This document shows, piece after piece, positions 5,351 through 13,393 of a DNA stretch of 27,420 bases. The notes beneath the pieces were generated by a model. That model was not told the DNA's origin and ran no database searches. It saw only the letters and a program-made list of their open reading frames with translations. A program made the translations under genes and the position numbers. How positions within the stretch are numbered: the first letter of the stretch is position 1; each line of letters starts with the position of its first letter. This DNA comes from an uncultured Oscillospiraceae bacterium (GTDB lineage Bacteria; Bacillota; Clostridia; Oscillospirales; Acutalibacteraceae), in NCBI GenBank assembly GCA_900554535.1, contig USIA01000008.1, forward strand, positions 1-27,420. The letters run 5' to 3'.

Positions 5351-6694
5351 ATGGAATTGAGTTTCCCCAAGAAGCCGTTTCGGACACATGGCGGTACTGC
5401 AGTGCCACACCACAAGCACACTGCGAAATGTGAATCGCTGATCATGCCCCCTCCGGGTGAAGTCGTGATTTCCATGCAGCAGCACGTGGGCGCTCCCTGT
5501 GTTCCAACGGTCAAACGTGGGGACAGTGTGACGGTTGGGCAAAAGATCGGCGACAGTACCGCTTTTGTCAGTGCACCAATCCATGCCAGTGTTTCCGGAA
5601 CAGTGAAGGCAATTGAAAAGGTCCTGATGCCCAGCGGCATGTATGCGGATGCAGTGGTCATTGCTTCGGATGGCAAGATGACCCCTTGCCCAGATGTCAG
5701 GCCGCCGGTTGTGAACAATCACGAAGACCTTTTGAAGGCTGTGCGCGAGTCCGGGCTGGTTGGCTTAGGCGGCGCTGGCTTTCCGGCGCATGTCAAACTG
5801 AATATTCCAGAGGGCAAGACAGTCGACACATTGATTGTAAACGTAGCGGAGTGTGAACCATATCTGACTGCTGACAACCGCGAGGCTTTGGAAAATTCCT
5901 GGAGCGTTCTGTCCGGCGTTTACGCCGTCAAGGAGCTTTTGGATGTGCATCGTGTTCTGATTGCGGTGGAGGACAACAAGCCGGAGGTGATCGAGACGCT
6001 GCGCAAGATTGCGGATAGCCCGGAGCGCGACCCGAACGATGAGGTGCGGGTATTGCCCTTGAAGGCACGCTACCCACAGGGCGCAGAAAAGGTCCTGATC
6101 CAATCCTGCACGGGACGCAAGGTGCCCATGGGGAAGCTGCCTGCGGATGTAGGGTGTGTGGTCATGAATGTGACAAGCATTGCGTTTTTAGCGGATTATC
6201 TGAAAACTGGGATGCCGCTGGTCCGCAAGCGCTTGACAGTGGACGGCAATGCGGTGAATGACCCCAAGAATGTAATCGTGCCGATCGGCACGCGCATCCG
6301 GGACGTACTGGCTTTTGTCGGGGTTACCAAGCAACCGGATAAGGTGCTGATGGGCGGCCCCATGATGGGCACGGCTGTGCCGAGCCTAGATGTCCCGATT
6401 CTCAAACAAAATAACGGTCTTACGTGCTTTTCCGGCAAGGCGGCTCATTTGCCCCACGCCACGGCGTGCATACGCTGCGGCCGTTGCGTCGCAGGCTGCC
6501 CGATGAACCTGATGCCTACAAAACTGGAAACATTTTCAAATGCAGGCGATGTGGATGGCCTTTTGGCGTATGATGTGATGGATTGCATGGAATGCGGCAC
6601 GTGTGCATACAATTGTCCGGCGGGCCGTCCTCTGGTGCAGTCTATCCGAATGGGCAAAGGATTGGTTAAAGCGGCAGGAGGTGCTAAAAAATGA
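5351..6694 (+). CDS. rnfC: RnfC: NADH-binding subunit of the Rnf complex
   Basis: RnfC is the membrane-peripheral subunit that exchanges electrons with NAD(H) in the ferredoxin:NAD+ oxidoreductase (Rnf) complex. The 447-aa protein starts with a barrel-sandwich-like region (about 30-105) and carries the flavin/NAD-binding glycine motif GLGGAGFP (138-145), the NVAECEPYLTADNR stretch (164-177), an SLBB-like part (about 290-345), and two [4Fe-4S] motifs, CIRCGRCVAGCP (373-384) and CMECGTCAYNCP (412-423). It lacks the long alanine-rich C-terminal tail of many proteobacterial RnfC proteins. ATG 5351 follows GGGAGG. The stop overlaps the rnfD start (ATGA), so the two are translationally coupled. Confidence 0.96.
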   Translation: MELSFPKKPFRTHGGTAVPHHKHTAKCESLIMPPPGEVVISMQQHVGAPCVPTVKRGDSVTVGQKIGDSTAFVSAPIHASVSGTVKAIEKVLMPSGMYADAVVIASDGKMTPCPDVRPPVVNNHEDLLKAVRESGLVGLGGAGFPAHVKLNIPEGKTVDTLIVNVAECEPYLTADNREALENSWSVLSGVYAVKELLDVHRVLIAVEDNKPEVIETLRKIADSPERDPNDEVRVLPLKARYPQGAEKVLIQSCTGRKVPMGKLPADVGCVVMNVTSIAFLADYLKTGMPLVRKRLTVDGNAVNDPKNVIVPIGTRIRDVLAFVGVTKQPDKVLMGGPMMGTAVPSLDVPILKQNNGLTCFSGKAAHLPHATACIRCGRCVAGCPMNLMPTKLETFSNAGDVDGLLAYDVMDCMECGTCAYNCPAGRPLVQSIRMGKGLVKAAGGAKK

Positions 6695-7641
6695 CGCAAA
6701 AACTGATGGTGTCTTCTTCGCCGCACCTACATACCAACAACAGTACGCGGCGGATTATGGGCGATGTGCTGATTGCGCTTTGCCCGGCAATGGTGATGTC
6801 GGTCGTCTATTTTGGATGGCGGGCATTGCTTTTGTTAGTGATTTCGGCGGCGACATGTGTGCTGTGCGAGTATCTCAGCCGTAAAGTCATGAAGCGTGAG
6901 CAGACGATCGGCGACCTTTCCGCAGTGGTGACGGGCATCCTTTTGGCAATGAATGTGCCGAGCAATTTGAATCCGCTGATGCTGATGTTGGGCGATTTGA
7001 TCGCAATTGTTGTGGTCAAGCAGATGTTTGGCGGCATTGGCCGGAATTTTGTCAATCCCGCCCTGATGGCGCGCATCATTTTGATGAACTCATTCCCAGG
7101 CCCCATGTCGAGCTGGCCGCAACCCTTCTCAGCGGACGCTACAACCAGCGCTACGCCACTGGGAATCCTCAATGAGGGCGGACAGTTTACGCCCGACTAT
7201 TTGCAGCTTTTCATCGGAAACCGGGGCGGTTGTTTGGGCGAGACCTGCGCGGTTGCGCTTCTGGTCGGCTTTGTCTATTTGCTGGTGCGTAAGGTCATTA
7301 CGCCAACTATTCCGCTGTTTTACATTGGTACAGTCGCCGTTTTGTCGCTGGCCATGGGACGCGATGTCCTGGTCGATCTGTTGTGTGGCGGCCTGCTGCT
7401 GGGTGCCATCTTTATGGCGACCGACTACACCACCAGCCCCATTACGTTTAAAGGCAAAATTATTTATGCCATTGGATGTGGCTGCCTGACGATGATTATC
7501 CGCAACTTTGGCTCGTTGCCGGAGGGCGTTTCGTACTCCATCATTCTGATGAATATTTTGACGCCGCTGATTGAGCGGGTAACAAAACCGCATGCATTTG
7601 GCGCGCCTCTGAAGAAAGGAAAGGGGGCGGCAAAATCATGA
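6691..7641 (+). CDS. rnfD: RnfD: membrane flavoprotein subunit of Rnf
   Basis: This 316-aa integral membrane protein belongs to the NqrB/RnfD family. Many hydrophobic helices are visible (for example 24-60, 76-110, 185-200, 208-245 and 255-290). The covalent-FMN region is DATTSATPLG (149-158), where a threonine is expected to be flavinylated by ApbE, whose gene lies upstream. The NFVNPALMARI stretch (119-129) is also typical of the family. The start codon overlaps the rnfC stop by 4 bp and the stop overlaps rnfG by 4 bp. The exact flavinylated threonine is inferred from family knowledge. Confidence 0.95.
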   Translation: MTQKLMVSSSPHLHTNNSTRRIMGDVLIALCPAMVMSVVYFGWRALLLLVISAATCVLCEYLSRKVMKREQTIGDLSAVVTGILLAMNVPSNLNPLMLMLGDLIAIVVVKQMFGGIGRNFVNPALMARIILMNSFPGPMSSWPQPFSADATTSATPLGILNEGGQFTPDYLQLFIGNRGGCLGETCAVALLVGFVYLLVRKVITPTIPLFYIGTVAVLSLAMGRDVLVDLLCGGLLLGAIFMATDYTTSPITFKGKIIYAIGCGCLTMIIRNFGSLPEGVSYSIILMNILTPLIERVTKPHAFGAPLKKGKGAAKS

Positions 7642-8210
7642 AAGCCAAAATTAGCGGAAAGGAAATTGCGAAACCCGTGATCGTCCTGTTTTTGATCTGC
7701 CTGTTTGTGTCGGCTGCTTTGGCAGCCAGCAATCTGCTGACCAAAGACAAGATCGCGCAGATCAACCTCCAGACCGAACAGGAAAGCCAGAAACAGGTTT
7801 TGCCGGACGCAGATACCTTTGAGACCGCCTCCGCTTCTGATGGAACGGCCTATGTGGTAGGCAAAAAGGGCAGCGAAGTCGTTGGCTATGTGTTTACGAC
7901 ATCAAGCAAAAGCTATGGCGGTGACCTCGATGTGATGACGGGCATCAGTGCCGATGGCAAGATCAGCGGTGTCAATCTGCTGAGCATTGACGACACGCCT
8001 GGCCTCGGTCTAAATGCCCAGAAGGACGATTTCCGCAATCAGTATAAACAGTCTGTCCCCGCTTCCGGAAAGTTTGAAGTCAACAAAAATGGACAGACAG
8101 GAGACGGACAAATTGCCGCACTGACAGGCGCAACTATCACCAGTAAGGCTGTCACAGACGCCGTCAATCAGGCGGTTGCACTCTATAATACTGTGAAAGG
8201 GGGCGCATGA
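7638..8210 (+). CDS. rnfG: RnfG: FMN-binding subunit of Rnf
   Basis: RnfG (NqrC family) is anchored by one N-terminal helix (about 13-32) and presents an FMN-binding domain outside the cytoplasm. The 190-aa protein contains the flavinylation motif TGATITS (163-169), in which the threonine of the GAT triplet is the expected FMN acceptor. The upstream segment GYVFTTSSKSYGGDLDVMTG and the DDTPGLG motif (118-124) are typical of FMN_bind domains. It relays electrons between the other Rnf subunits. It overlaps rnfD at its start and rnfE at its end by 4 bp each. Confidence 0.95.
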   Translation: MKAKISGKEIAKPVIVLFLICLFVSAALAASNLLTKDKIAQINLQTEQESQKQVLPDADTFETASASDGTAYVVGKKGSEVVGYVFTTSSKSYGGDLDVMTGISADGKISGVNLLSIDDTPGLGLNAQKDDFRNQYKQSVPASGKFEVNKNGQTGDGQIAALTGATITSKAVTDAVNQAVALYNTVKGGA

Positions 8211-8932
8211 GAATGGCGGAAAAGAAAACGAGCCTTTGGCACGAATTTAGCAAAGGCCTGATTAAAGAAAACCCGGTGCTTCGTCTGGTGCTCGGATGCT
8301 GCTCGACACTGGCACTTTCGACGGCTGCCAGCAATGCCATTGGCATGGGCATTGCTACGACGTTTGTGCTGATCTGTTCCAATGCTGTCATCTCCCTGTT
8401 GCGCAATGTGATTCCGGACAAGGTTCGTATTCCGTGTTATATTGTGGTTATTGCAGGCTTTGTTTCCATTGTCCAGATGCTGATCAGCGCCTTCTCCCCT
8501 GCCCTGAAGGATGCAATGGGCATCTACTTGCCGCTGATCGTGGTCAACTGCATCATTTTGGGCCGGGCAGAAGGCTTTGCCAATAAGCATAAGGTATTGC
8601 CCAGCATCATGGATGGCTTGGGCATGGGCCTTGGCTTTACCATCACACTGCTGATGATGGGCGTTATCCGTGAGATTCTGGGCTCCGGCACATTTTTCGG
8701 TATCCAAGTGCTGCCCTCCATGTACCCTGGGATCATCATCTTTCTTCTGCCGCCCGGCGGCTTCTTCGTGTTTGGCATTTTGATCGCCATTACCAACCAC
8801 ATTACCCGCAAAAAGGGTGGCAAACCAGCGGAAATTGGCTGCAACAGCTGCCCCATGGCTTCGAGCTGCGGCCATATCGAAGAACGCAAACGTCGCCTCG
8901 CCGCCCAAGTTTCTAAAGGGGGTGAGGATTGA
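8207..8932 (+). CDS. rnfE: RnfE: membrane subunit of Rnf, with cysteine-rich tail
   Basis: RnfE and RnfA are homologous multi-helix subunits that together are thought to carry a membrane-embedded Fe-S centre. The 241-aa protein shows about six hydrophobic helices. Cysteines in the expected places are LGCCSTLALS (29-38) and VVNCIILGRAE (112-122). The start could be ATG 8207, overlapping the rnfG stop, or ATG 8213; a GGGGG ribosome site precedes both. After the last helix comes an unusual hydrophilic tail (about 200-241) with GCNSCPMASSCG, holding three cysteines in a C-x2-C-x5-C arrangement. The tail could hold a metal, form disulfides, or be irrelevant. It is adjacent to, and overlaps by 4 bp, the rnfAB fusion gene. 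Confidence 0.94.
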   Translation: MRMAEKKTSLWHEFSKGLIKENPVLRLVLGCCSTLALSTAASNAIGMGIATTFVLICSNAVISLLRNVIPDKVRIPCYIVVIAGFVSIVQMLISAFSPALKDAMGIYLPLIVVNCIILGRAEGFANKHKVLPSIMDGLGMGLGFTITLLMMGVIREILGSGTFFGIQVLPSMYPGIIIFLLPPGGFFVFGILIAITNHITRKKGGKPAEIGCNSCPMASSCGHIEERKRRLAAQVSKGGED

Positions 8933-10428
8933 TGAACGCATCGTTTCTTGCAACACTGCTCTCCATCTTCCTTTCCTCCATCCTGACGGAGAATTACATT
9001 CTCAGCAAGTTCCTTGGTATCTGCCCCTTCCTGGGTGTTTCCAAGAAACTGGATACCGCGACAGGCATGAGCCTGGCGGTAATTGTGGTTATGGTCATTT
9101 CAACTGCGGTGACCTTCCCCATCGAGCAGTTCCTGCTCAAGCCTTTAGACATCGACTATCTTCAAGTTGTCGTATTTATTCTGGTCATTGCCTCTCTGGT
9201 GCAGTTAATTGAAACGATCCTGAAAAAATTTGTACCGGCCCTTTACCAGTCACTAGGCATTTATCTGCCGCTGATCACGACAAACTGTGCTGTGCTTGGC
9301 ATCACGCAGCTTGTTTTGACCAAGGGTGAAAATTATGGCCAGGCGCTGGTTAATGCGTTCGGTTCTGGCGTCGGTTTCCTGGTGGCAATGGTCATCTTTG
9401 CCGGCGTACGGGAGCGTCTAGCGCACAATCCCATTCCGAAGTTTTTGGAGGGGCTCCCCATCACGCTGATATCGGCATCGCTGACGGCGGCTTCCTTCCT
9501 GGGCTTCGCCGGTGTAGTGGATGGCATCTTTGGCCCCATTACCCTGACGGCCCCGACTTCGAATGTCATGGAATTGACCGGCGCAGCACAAGTGTTGGTG
9601 CCGATCATTCTGGTGTGTGTCATTGGCATTGTGTTTGGCTTGATCCTGGCGATTGCATCTACGGTACTTGAAGTGCCAAAGGATCAAAAGGAAGAGGATA
9701 TCCGCGCCATGCTGCCGGGCGCCAACTGCGGCGCATGCGGCTTTTCCGGTTGCGACGGCTATGCCGCTGCATTGGCAAAGGGCGAAGCGAAACCGGGACT
9801 GTGCGCGCCAGGCGGCCCGGCTGTTGCGAATGCAATTGGCGAATACCTCGGTGTTGGCAACGCTGATGTAGAGCAGAAGGTCGCGGTAGTTTGCTGCATG
9901 GGAAACGATGACAACAGCACCGACCGTGTAGCTTATGAAGGGATTGACCGTTGTGCCGCTGCAAATCTGGTGGCCGGCGGCAAAGCAAGCTGCAATTATG
10001 GCTGCCTGGCAGAGGGAGACTGCGTGCGTGCTTGCCAGTATAATGCCATTGAGATCTGCAATGGTGTGGCGATTGTGGATGATACCCGTTGCGTTGGCTG
10101 CACCATGTGTGCGCAAGCTTGCCCGCGCCATTTGATTGCGATGGTGCCGAAACGCCGCAAAGCGGTCAATCGCTGCTCCAACTGCGACAAGGGCACTGCG
10201 ACCAGCAAGGTCTGCCGCGTCGGCTGCATAGGCTGCGGCAAGTGTATGCACGTTTGTCCGAAAGGCGCGATTACCATCGAAAACGCTTGCGCAAAGGTGG
10301 ATTATGAAAAGTGCGTTGGCTGCGGTTTGTGTGCGAAAGAATGTCCGCGCCATTGCCTAACGATGTTACTTGTTCCGAAACCAGTCCCGGTTGCGCCGAC
10401 TGCTACGACTGCAAAGGCATCAAAATAA
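8929..10428 (+). CDS. rnfAB: RnfA-RnfB fusion: membrane and ferredoxin-accepting Rnf subunits in one protein
   Basis: One uninterrupted frame of 499 codons encodes both subunits. Residues 1-196 are RnfA: helices, LGICPFLGV (29-37) and ITTNCAVLG (116-124) with the conserved cysteines. Residues 197-221 are a linker (VDGIFGPITLTAPTSNVMEL...). Residues about 222-499 are RnfB: the N-terminal helix (223-245), the Fe-S motif GANCGACGFSGC (264-275), and cysteine-rich ferredoxin modules with CVGCTMCAQACP (388-399), CRVGCIGCGKCMHVCP (429-444) and CVGCGLCAKECP (462-473). The codons across 9481-9680 have no stop, and the only junction ATG (residue 214) has no ribosome site. Separate rnfA and rnfB genes are usual. 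Fusion would place ferredoxin oxidation and the membrane Fe-S site in fixed 1:1 stoichiometry. Gene order C-D-G-E-A-B is otherwise clostridial. The short tail after 480 is Pro/Ala/Thr-rich. Confidence 0.93.
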   Translation: MMNASFLATLLSIFLSSILTENYILSKFLGICPFLGVSKKLDTATGMSLAVIVVMVISTAVTFPIEQFLLKPLDIDYLQVVVFILVIASLVQLIETILKKFVPALYQSLGIYLPLITTNCAVLGITQLVLTKGENYGQALVNAFGSGVGFLVAMVIFAGVRERLAHNPIPKFLEGLPITLISASLTAASFLGFAGVVDGIFGPITLTAPTSNVMELTGAAQVLVPIILVCVIGIVFGLILAIASTVLEVPKDQKEEDIRAMLPGANCGACGFSGCDGYAAALAKGEAKPGLCAPGGPAVANAIGEYLGVGNADVEQKVAVVCCMGNDDNSTDRVAYEGIDRCAAANLVAGGKASCNYGCLAEGDCVRACQYNAIEICNGVAIVDDTRCVGCTMCAQACPRHLIAMVPKRRKAVNRCSNCDKGTATSKVCRVGCIGCGKCMHVCPKGAITIENACAKVDYEKCVGCGLCAKECPRHCLTMLLVPKPVPVAPTATTAKASK

Positions 10429-10449
10429 CCAACAGCCGTACAAAATGAG

Positions 10450-10516
10450 ATGCCAGCCCCGCTGGAAATGCCTTTCCTGGCATCCAGCGGGGCTGGCATT
10501 GTTTTTGTGTTTTTTG
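10450..10516 (+). terminator. Strong intrinsic terminator of the rnf operon
   Basis: ATGCCAGCCCCGCTGG (10450-10465) and its perfect 16-bp complement (10484-10499) enclose a loop that itself contains ATGCC/GGCAT. The stem is followed by TGTTTTTGTGTTTTTT on the plus strand. The convergent uvrA gene ends 33 bases beyond the T-tract; on the minus strand the stem is followed only by a weak T-run, so it may act in both directions with lower efficiency for uvrA. Confidence 0.9.
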
Positions 10517-10548
10517 TAAAGGGTGTGTGGCCGTTCCGGCTTTGGCTT

Positions 10549-13392
10549 TTAAGGCTGCGGTAACATCCGCCGCAGATATTGACCCGTATAGGAAGCCGGC
10601 ACTGCCGCAACCTGTTCCGGTGTGCCCTGGGCGACAATCTGCCCACCGGCATCACCGCCCTCCGGGCCGAGGTCGATGATCCAGTCGGCGGTTTTGATGA
10701 GGTCTAGGTTATGCTCGATTACCACCACAGTATTTCCACTTTCCACCAACTTTTGCAAAACCTGAATCAGCCGGTGCACATCGGCGATATGCAGGCCTGT
10801 GGTGGGCTCATCCAGAATATAAATTGTGCGTCCGGTCGGCCGTTTGCTCAATTCGGCGGCCAGCTTCACGCGCTGTGCCTCGCCGCCAGAAAGCGTGGTG
10901 GCAGGCTGCCCGACCTTGATATATCCGAGTCCAACATCCATCAACGTTTGCAAGCGCCGCGCGATGCGTGGGATTGAGCTGAAGAAGGAAAGCGCTTCTT
11001 CGACGGTCATTTCCAGCACGTCATAAATGTTTTTGCCCTTATATTTGATCTCCAGCGTTTCCCGGTTATAGCGTTTGCCATGGCAGACGTCGCAGGGAAC
11101 ATAGAGATCCGGCAAAAAGTGCATTTCGATTTTCAGAATTCCATCGCCTTCGCAGGCTTCGCAGCGGCCGCCTTTGATATTGAAGGAAAAGCGTCCGGCG
11201 GTGTAGCCACGCAGTTTAGCATCCTGCGTATTGGCGTAAAGATTGCGGATGTCGGTAAAAACGCCGGTATACGTGGCCGGATTGGAGCGTGGTGTGCGGC
11301 CAATGGGACTCTGGTCAATGGCAATCACCTTGTCCAGGGCCTCCAGCCCGCGGATGGCTTTGCATTTGCCAGCATGAACCTTGGCGCCATTGAGCTGTGC
11401 CGCCAGGGATTTATACAAGATCTCATTGACTAGAGAACTTTTTCCGGAGCCGGAAACGCCAGTCACACAGACAAATTCTCCCAGTGGTATATCCACCGTG
11501 ATTTGCTTGAGATTGTTTTGGCTGGCACCGATGATGCGCAACTTTTTACCATTTCCCTTCCGGCGCGTCTCCGGAACCTCAATCCGGCGTTTGCCACTCA
11601 AGTATTGCCCGGTAATGGAGGCTTCACAGTTGACGATATCGGCGGGACTTCCATTGAAAATCACCTCACCGCCATGCACACCTGCGCCGGGTCCGATGTC
11701 TACAATGTGATCTGCGGCGCGCATCGTGTCTTCATCGTGTTCCACGACAATAACGGTATTGCCCTGATCGCGCAAGTGCTTAAGCGTGGCCAGCAGTTTG
11801 TCGTTGTCGCGCTGGTGCAGACCGATGCTCGGTTCATCGAGAATATAGACGACGCCCATCAAAGAGGAACCGATCTGCGTTGCCAGGCGAATGCGCTGGC
11901 TCTCCCCTCCGGAAAGCGTTCCGGCTGCGCGGGAAAGCGTCAGATAACCGAGCCCAACGCTCTGTAAAAAGCCTAACCGTGACCGGATTTCCTTCAAAAT
12001 CGGTTTGGAAATCGCCGCAGCCTGGCCTTCCAGCTGAATGGTATCGAGAAATGCCAGGGCTTGATCCACTGACTGATCGCAGAAAGCGGCGATGTTCTTC
12101 TCCCCCACGGTCACGGCCAGACTCATGGGATTCAACCGCTGGCCGTGGCAGGCTTCACAGGGCACGCTGCTCATATAGGACTCGATTTCCTCTTTGATCC
12201 AGTTGCTGCCCGTCTCGCGGAAACGACGCTCCAGATTGTTGATAATTCCCTCAAACGTCGTCTTGTATTTGCCAGATCCATATTCGTTTTTGCGGTGCAC
12301 TTCGATTTGTTCGCCACCAGTACCATAAAGGAGCACCTGGATCACTTCCTCTGGAAGATCCTGGATTGGCGTATCCAGCGAAAAATGGTAGTGCTTTGCG
12401 AGCGCCTCCATATACATTGTGGCAATCGTGCTGCCTTCCATCGCCCAGCCGCTTCCCTTGACTCCGCCCTGGCGGATGGATAGAGTCTTGTCCGGCAGAA
12501 TGCGGTCCGGATCAATGCGCATAAAAACGCCCAGACCCGTGCATTTTGGGCAGGCGCCGACCGGGCTGTTAAAGGAGAACATCTGCGGCGTCAGCTCATC
12601 TACACCCAGGCCGTGTTCCGGGCAGGCGTAATTCTGGCTAAATAGATAGTCCTGATCAGGCTCGCCATCCTGCCCGAGCCGGTTGACAACCATAATGCCG
12701 CCAGTCAGGGAAGCAGCCGTTTCCAGGCTGTCCGCCAGACGCGTACGAATATTTTCATGGATTACCAAGCGGTCAACGATGATATCAATTGTGTGCTTTT
12801 TATTCTTTTCCAGGGAAATGGATTCGGACAGATCATAGAGAATACCGTCCACTCGAACGCGGACAAAGCCGCTCTTGCGCGCGGCATTCAACTCTTTCTG
12901 GTGCGTACCCTTGCGTCCGCGAACCACAGGCGCCATGACCTGGATCTTTGTGCGCGGCGGCAGCTGCATGACGCGGTCCACGATTTGGTCAATGGTTTGC
13001 TGCTCAATCACCCGGCCACAGACTGGACAGTGCGGCGTCCCGACGCGGGCATAGAGAAGGCGCAGATAATCATAGATTTCTGTGACGGTGCCCACAGTGG
13101 AACGCGGGTTTTTGGAAGTGGTTTTCTGATCGATCGAGATTGCAGGCGACAGACCGTCGATCGAATCAACATCCGGTTTTTCCATCTGCCCCAAAAACAT
13201 TCGCGCATAAGAGGATAACGACTCCATATAGCGCCGCTGCCCTTCCGCATAAATCGTGTCAAAGGCCAGGCTGCTTTTACCAGAGCCGGATAGCCCTGTA
13301 AAGACAATCAGCTTGTCGCGGGGGATTTCCAAGCTGATATTTTTGAGGTTATGCTCCCGCGCCCCCCGGATTACAATCTTTTGAGCGGGCAT
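10549..13392 (-). CDS. uvrA: UvrA: excinuclease ABC subunit A
   Basis: UvrA is the damage-sensing ATPase that loads UvrB in nucleotide excision repair. The 947-aa protein has the typical length and two ABC ATPase modules: Walker A GLSGSGKSS (33-41) and GVSGSGKSS in the C-terminal half, each with an LSGGE signature (GTLSGGESQR and TTLSGGEAQR). Zinc-type cysteine pairs are visible (CPVCG, CPKC, CEAC-HGQR, CEACEGDG and CDVCHGKR). The start is placed at ATG 13392 because AAGGGAGAA lies just upstream, whereas an upstream ATG at 13428 lies inside the uvrB end. Only one base separates the uvrB stop from this ATG, so the pair forms a tightly coupled uvrBA operon. Confidence 0.97.
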   Translation of the reverse strand: MPAQKIVIRGAREHNLKNISLEIPRDKLIVFTGLSGSGKSSLAFDTIYAEGQRRYMESLSSYARMFLGQMEKPDVDSIDGLSPAISIDQKTTSKNPRSTVGTVTEIYDYLRLLYARVGTPHCPVCGRVIEQQTIDQIVDRVMQLPPRTKIQVMAPVVRGRKGTHQKELNAARKSGFVRVRVDGILYDLSESISLEKNKKHTIDIIVDRLVIHENIRTRLADSLETAASLTGGIMVVNRLGQDGEPDQDYLFSQNYACPEHGLGVDELTPQMFSFNSPVGACPKCTGLGVFMRIDPDRILPDKTLSIRQGGVKGSGWAMEGSTIATMYMEALAKHYHFSLDTPIQDLPEEVIQVLLYGTGGEQIEVHRKNEYGSGKYKTTFEGIINNLERRFRETGSNWIKEEIESYMSSVPCEACHGQRLNPMSLAVTVGEKNIAAFCDQSVDQALAFLDTIQLEGQAAAISKPILKEIRSRLGFLQSVGLGYLTLSRAAGTLSGGESQRIRLATQIGSSLMGVVYILDEPSIGLHQRDNDKLLATLKHLRDQGNTVIVVEHDEDTMRAADHIVDIGPGAGVHGGEVIFNGSPADIVNCEASITGQYLSGKRRIEVPETRRKGNGKKLRIIGASQNNLKQITVDIPLGEFVCVTGVSGSGKSSLVNEILYKSLAAQLNGAKVHAGKCKAIRGLEALDKVIAIDQSPIGRTPRSNPATYTGVFTDIRNLYANTQDAKLRGYTAGRFSFNIKGGRCEACEGDGILKIEMHFLPDLYVPCDVCHGKRYNRETLEIKYKGKNIYDVLEMTVEEALSFFSSIPRIARRLQTLMDVGLGYIKVGQPATTLSGGEAQRVKLAAELSKRPTGRTIYILDEPTTGLHIADVHRLIQVLQKLVESGNTVVVIEHNLDLIKTADWIIDLGPEGGDAGGQIVAQGTPEQVAAVPASYTGQYLRRMLPQP

Positions 13393-13393
13393 G

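Noticed and set aside
5061..5408. 115-codon full-length minus frame overlapping the rnfC start
   Set aside because: Its first 40 codons are antisense to the rnfC start and promoter and lack a ribosome site; only the distal 35-48 codons have any protein character.
9418..10353. 311-codon minus-strand frame opposite rnfAB
   Set aside because: Shadow of the cysteine-rich plus-strand gene; no promoter or ribosome site, and the plus-strand protein is unequivocal.
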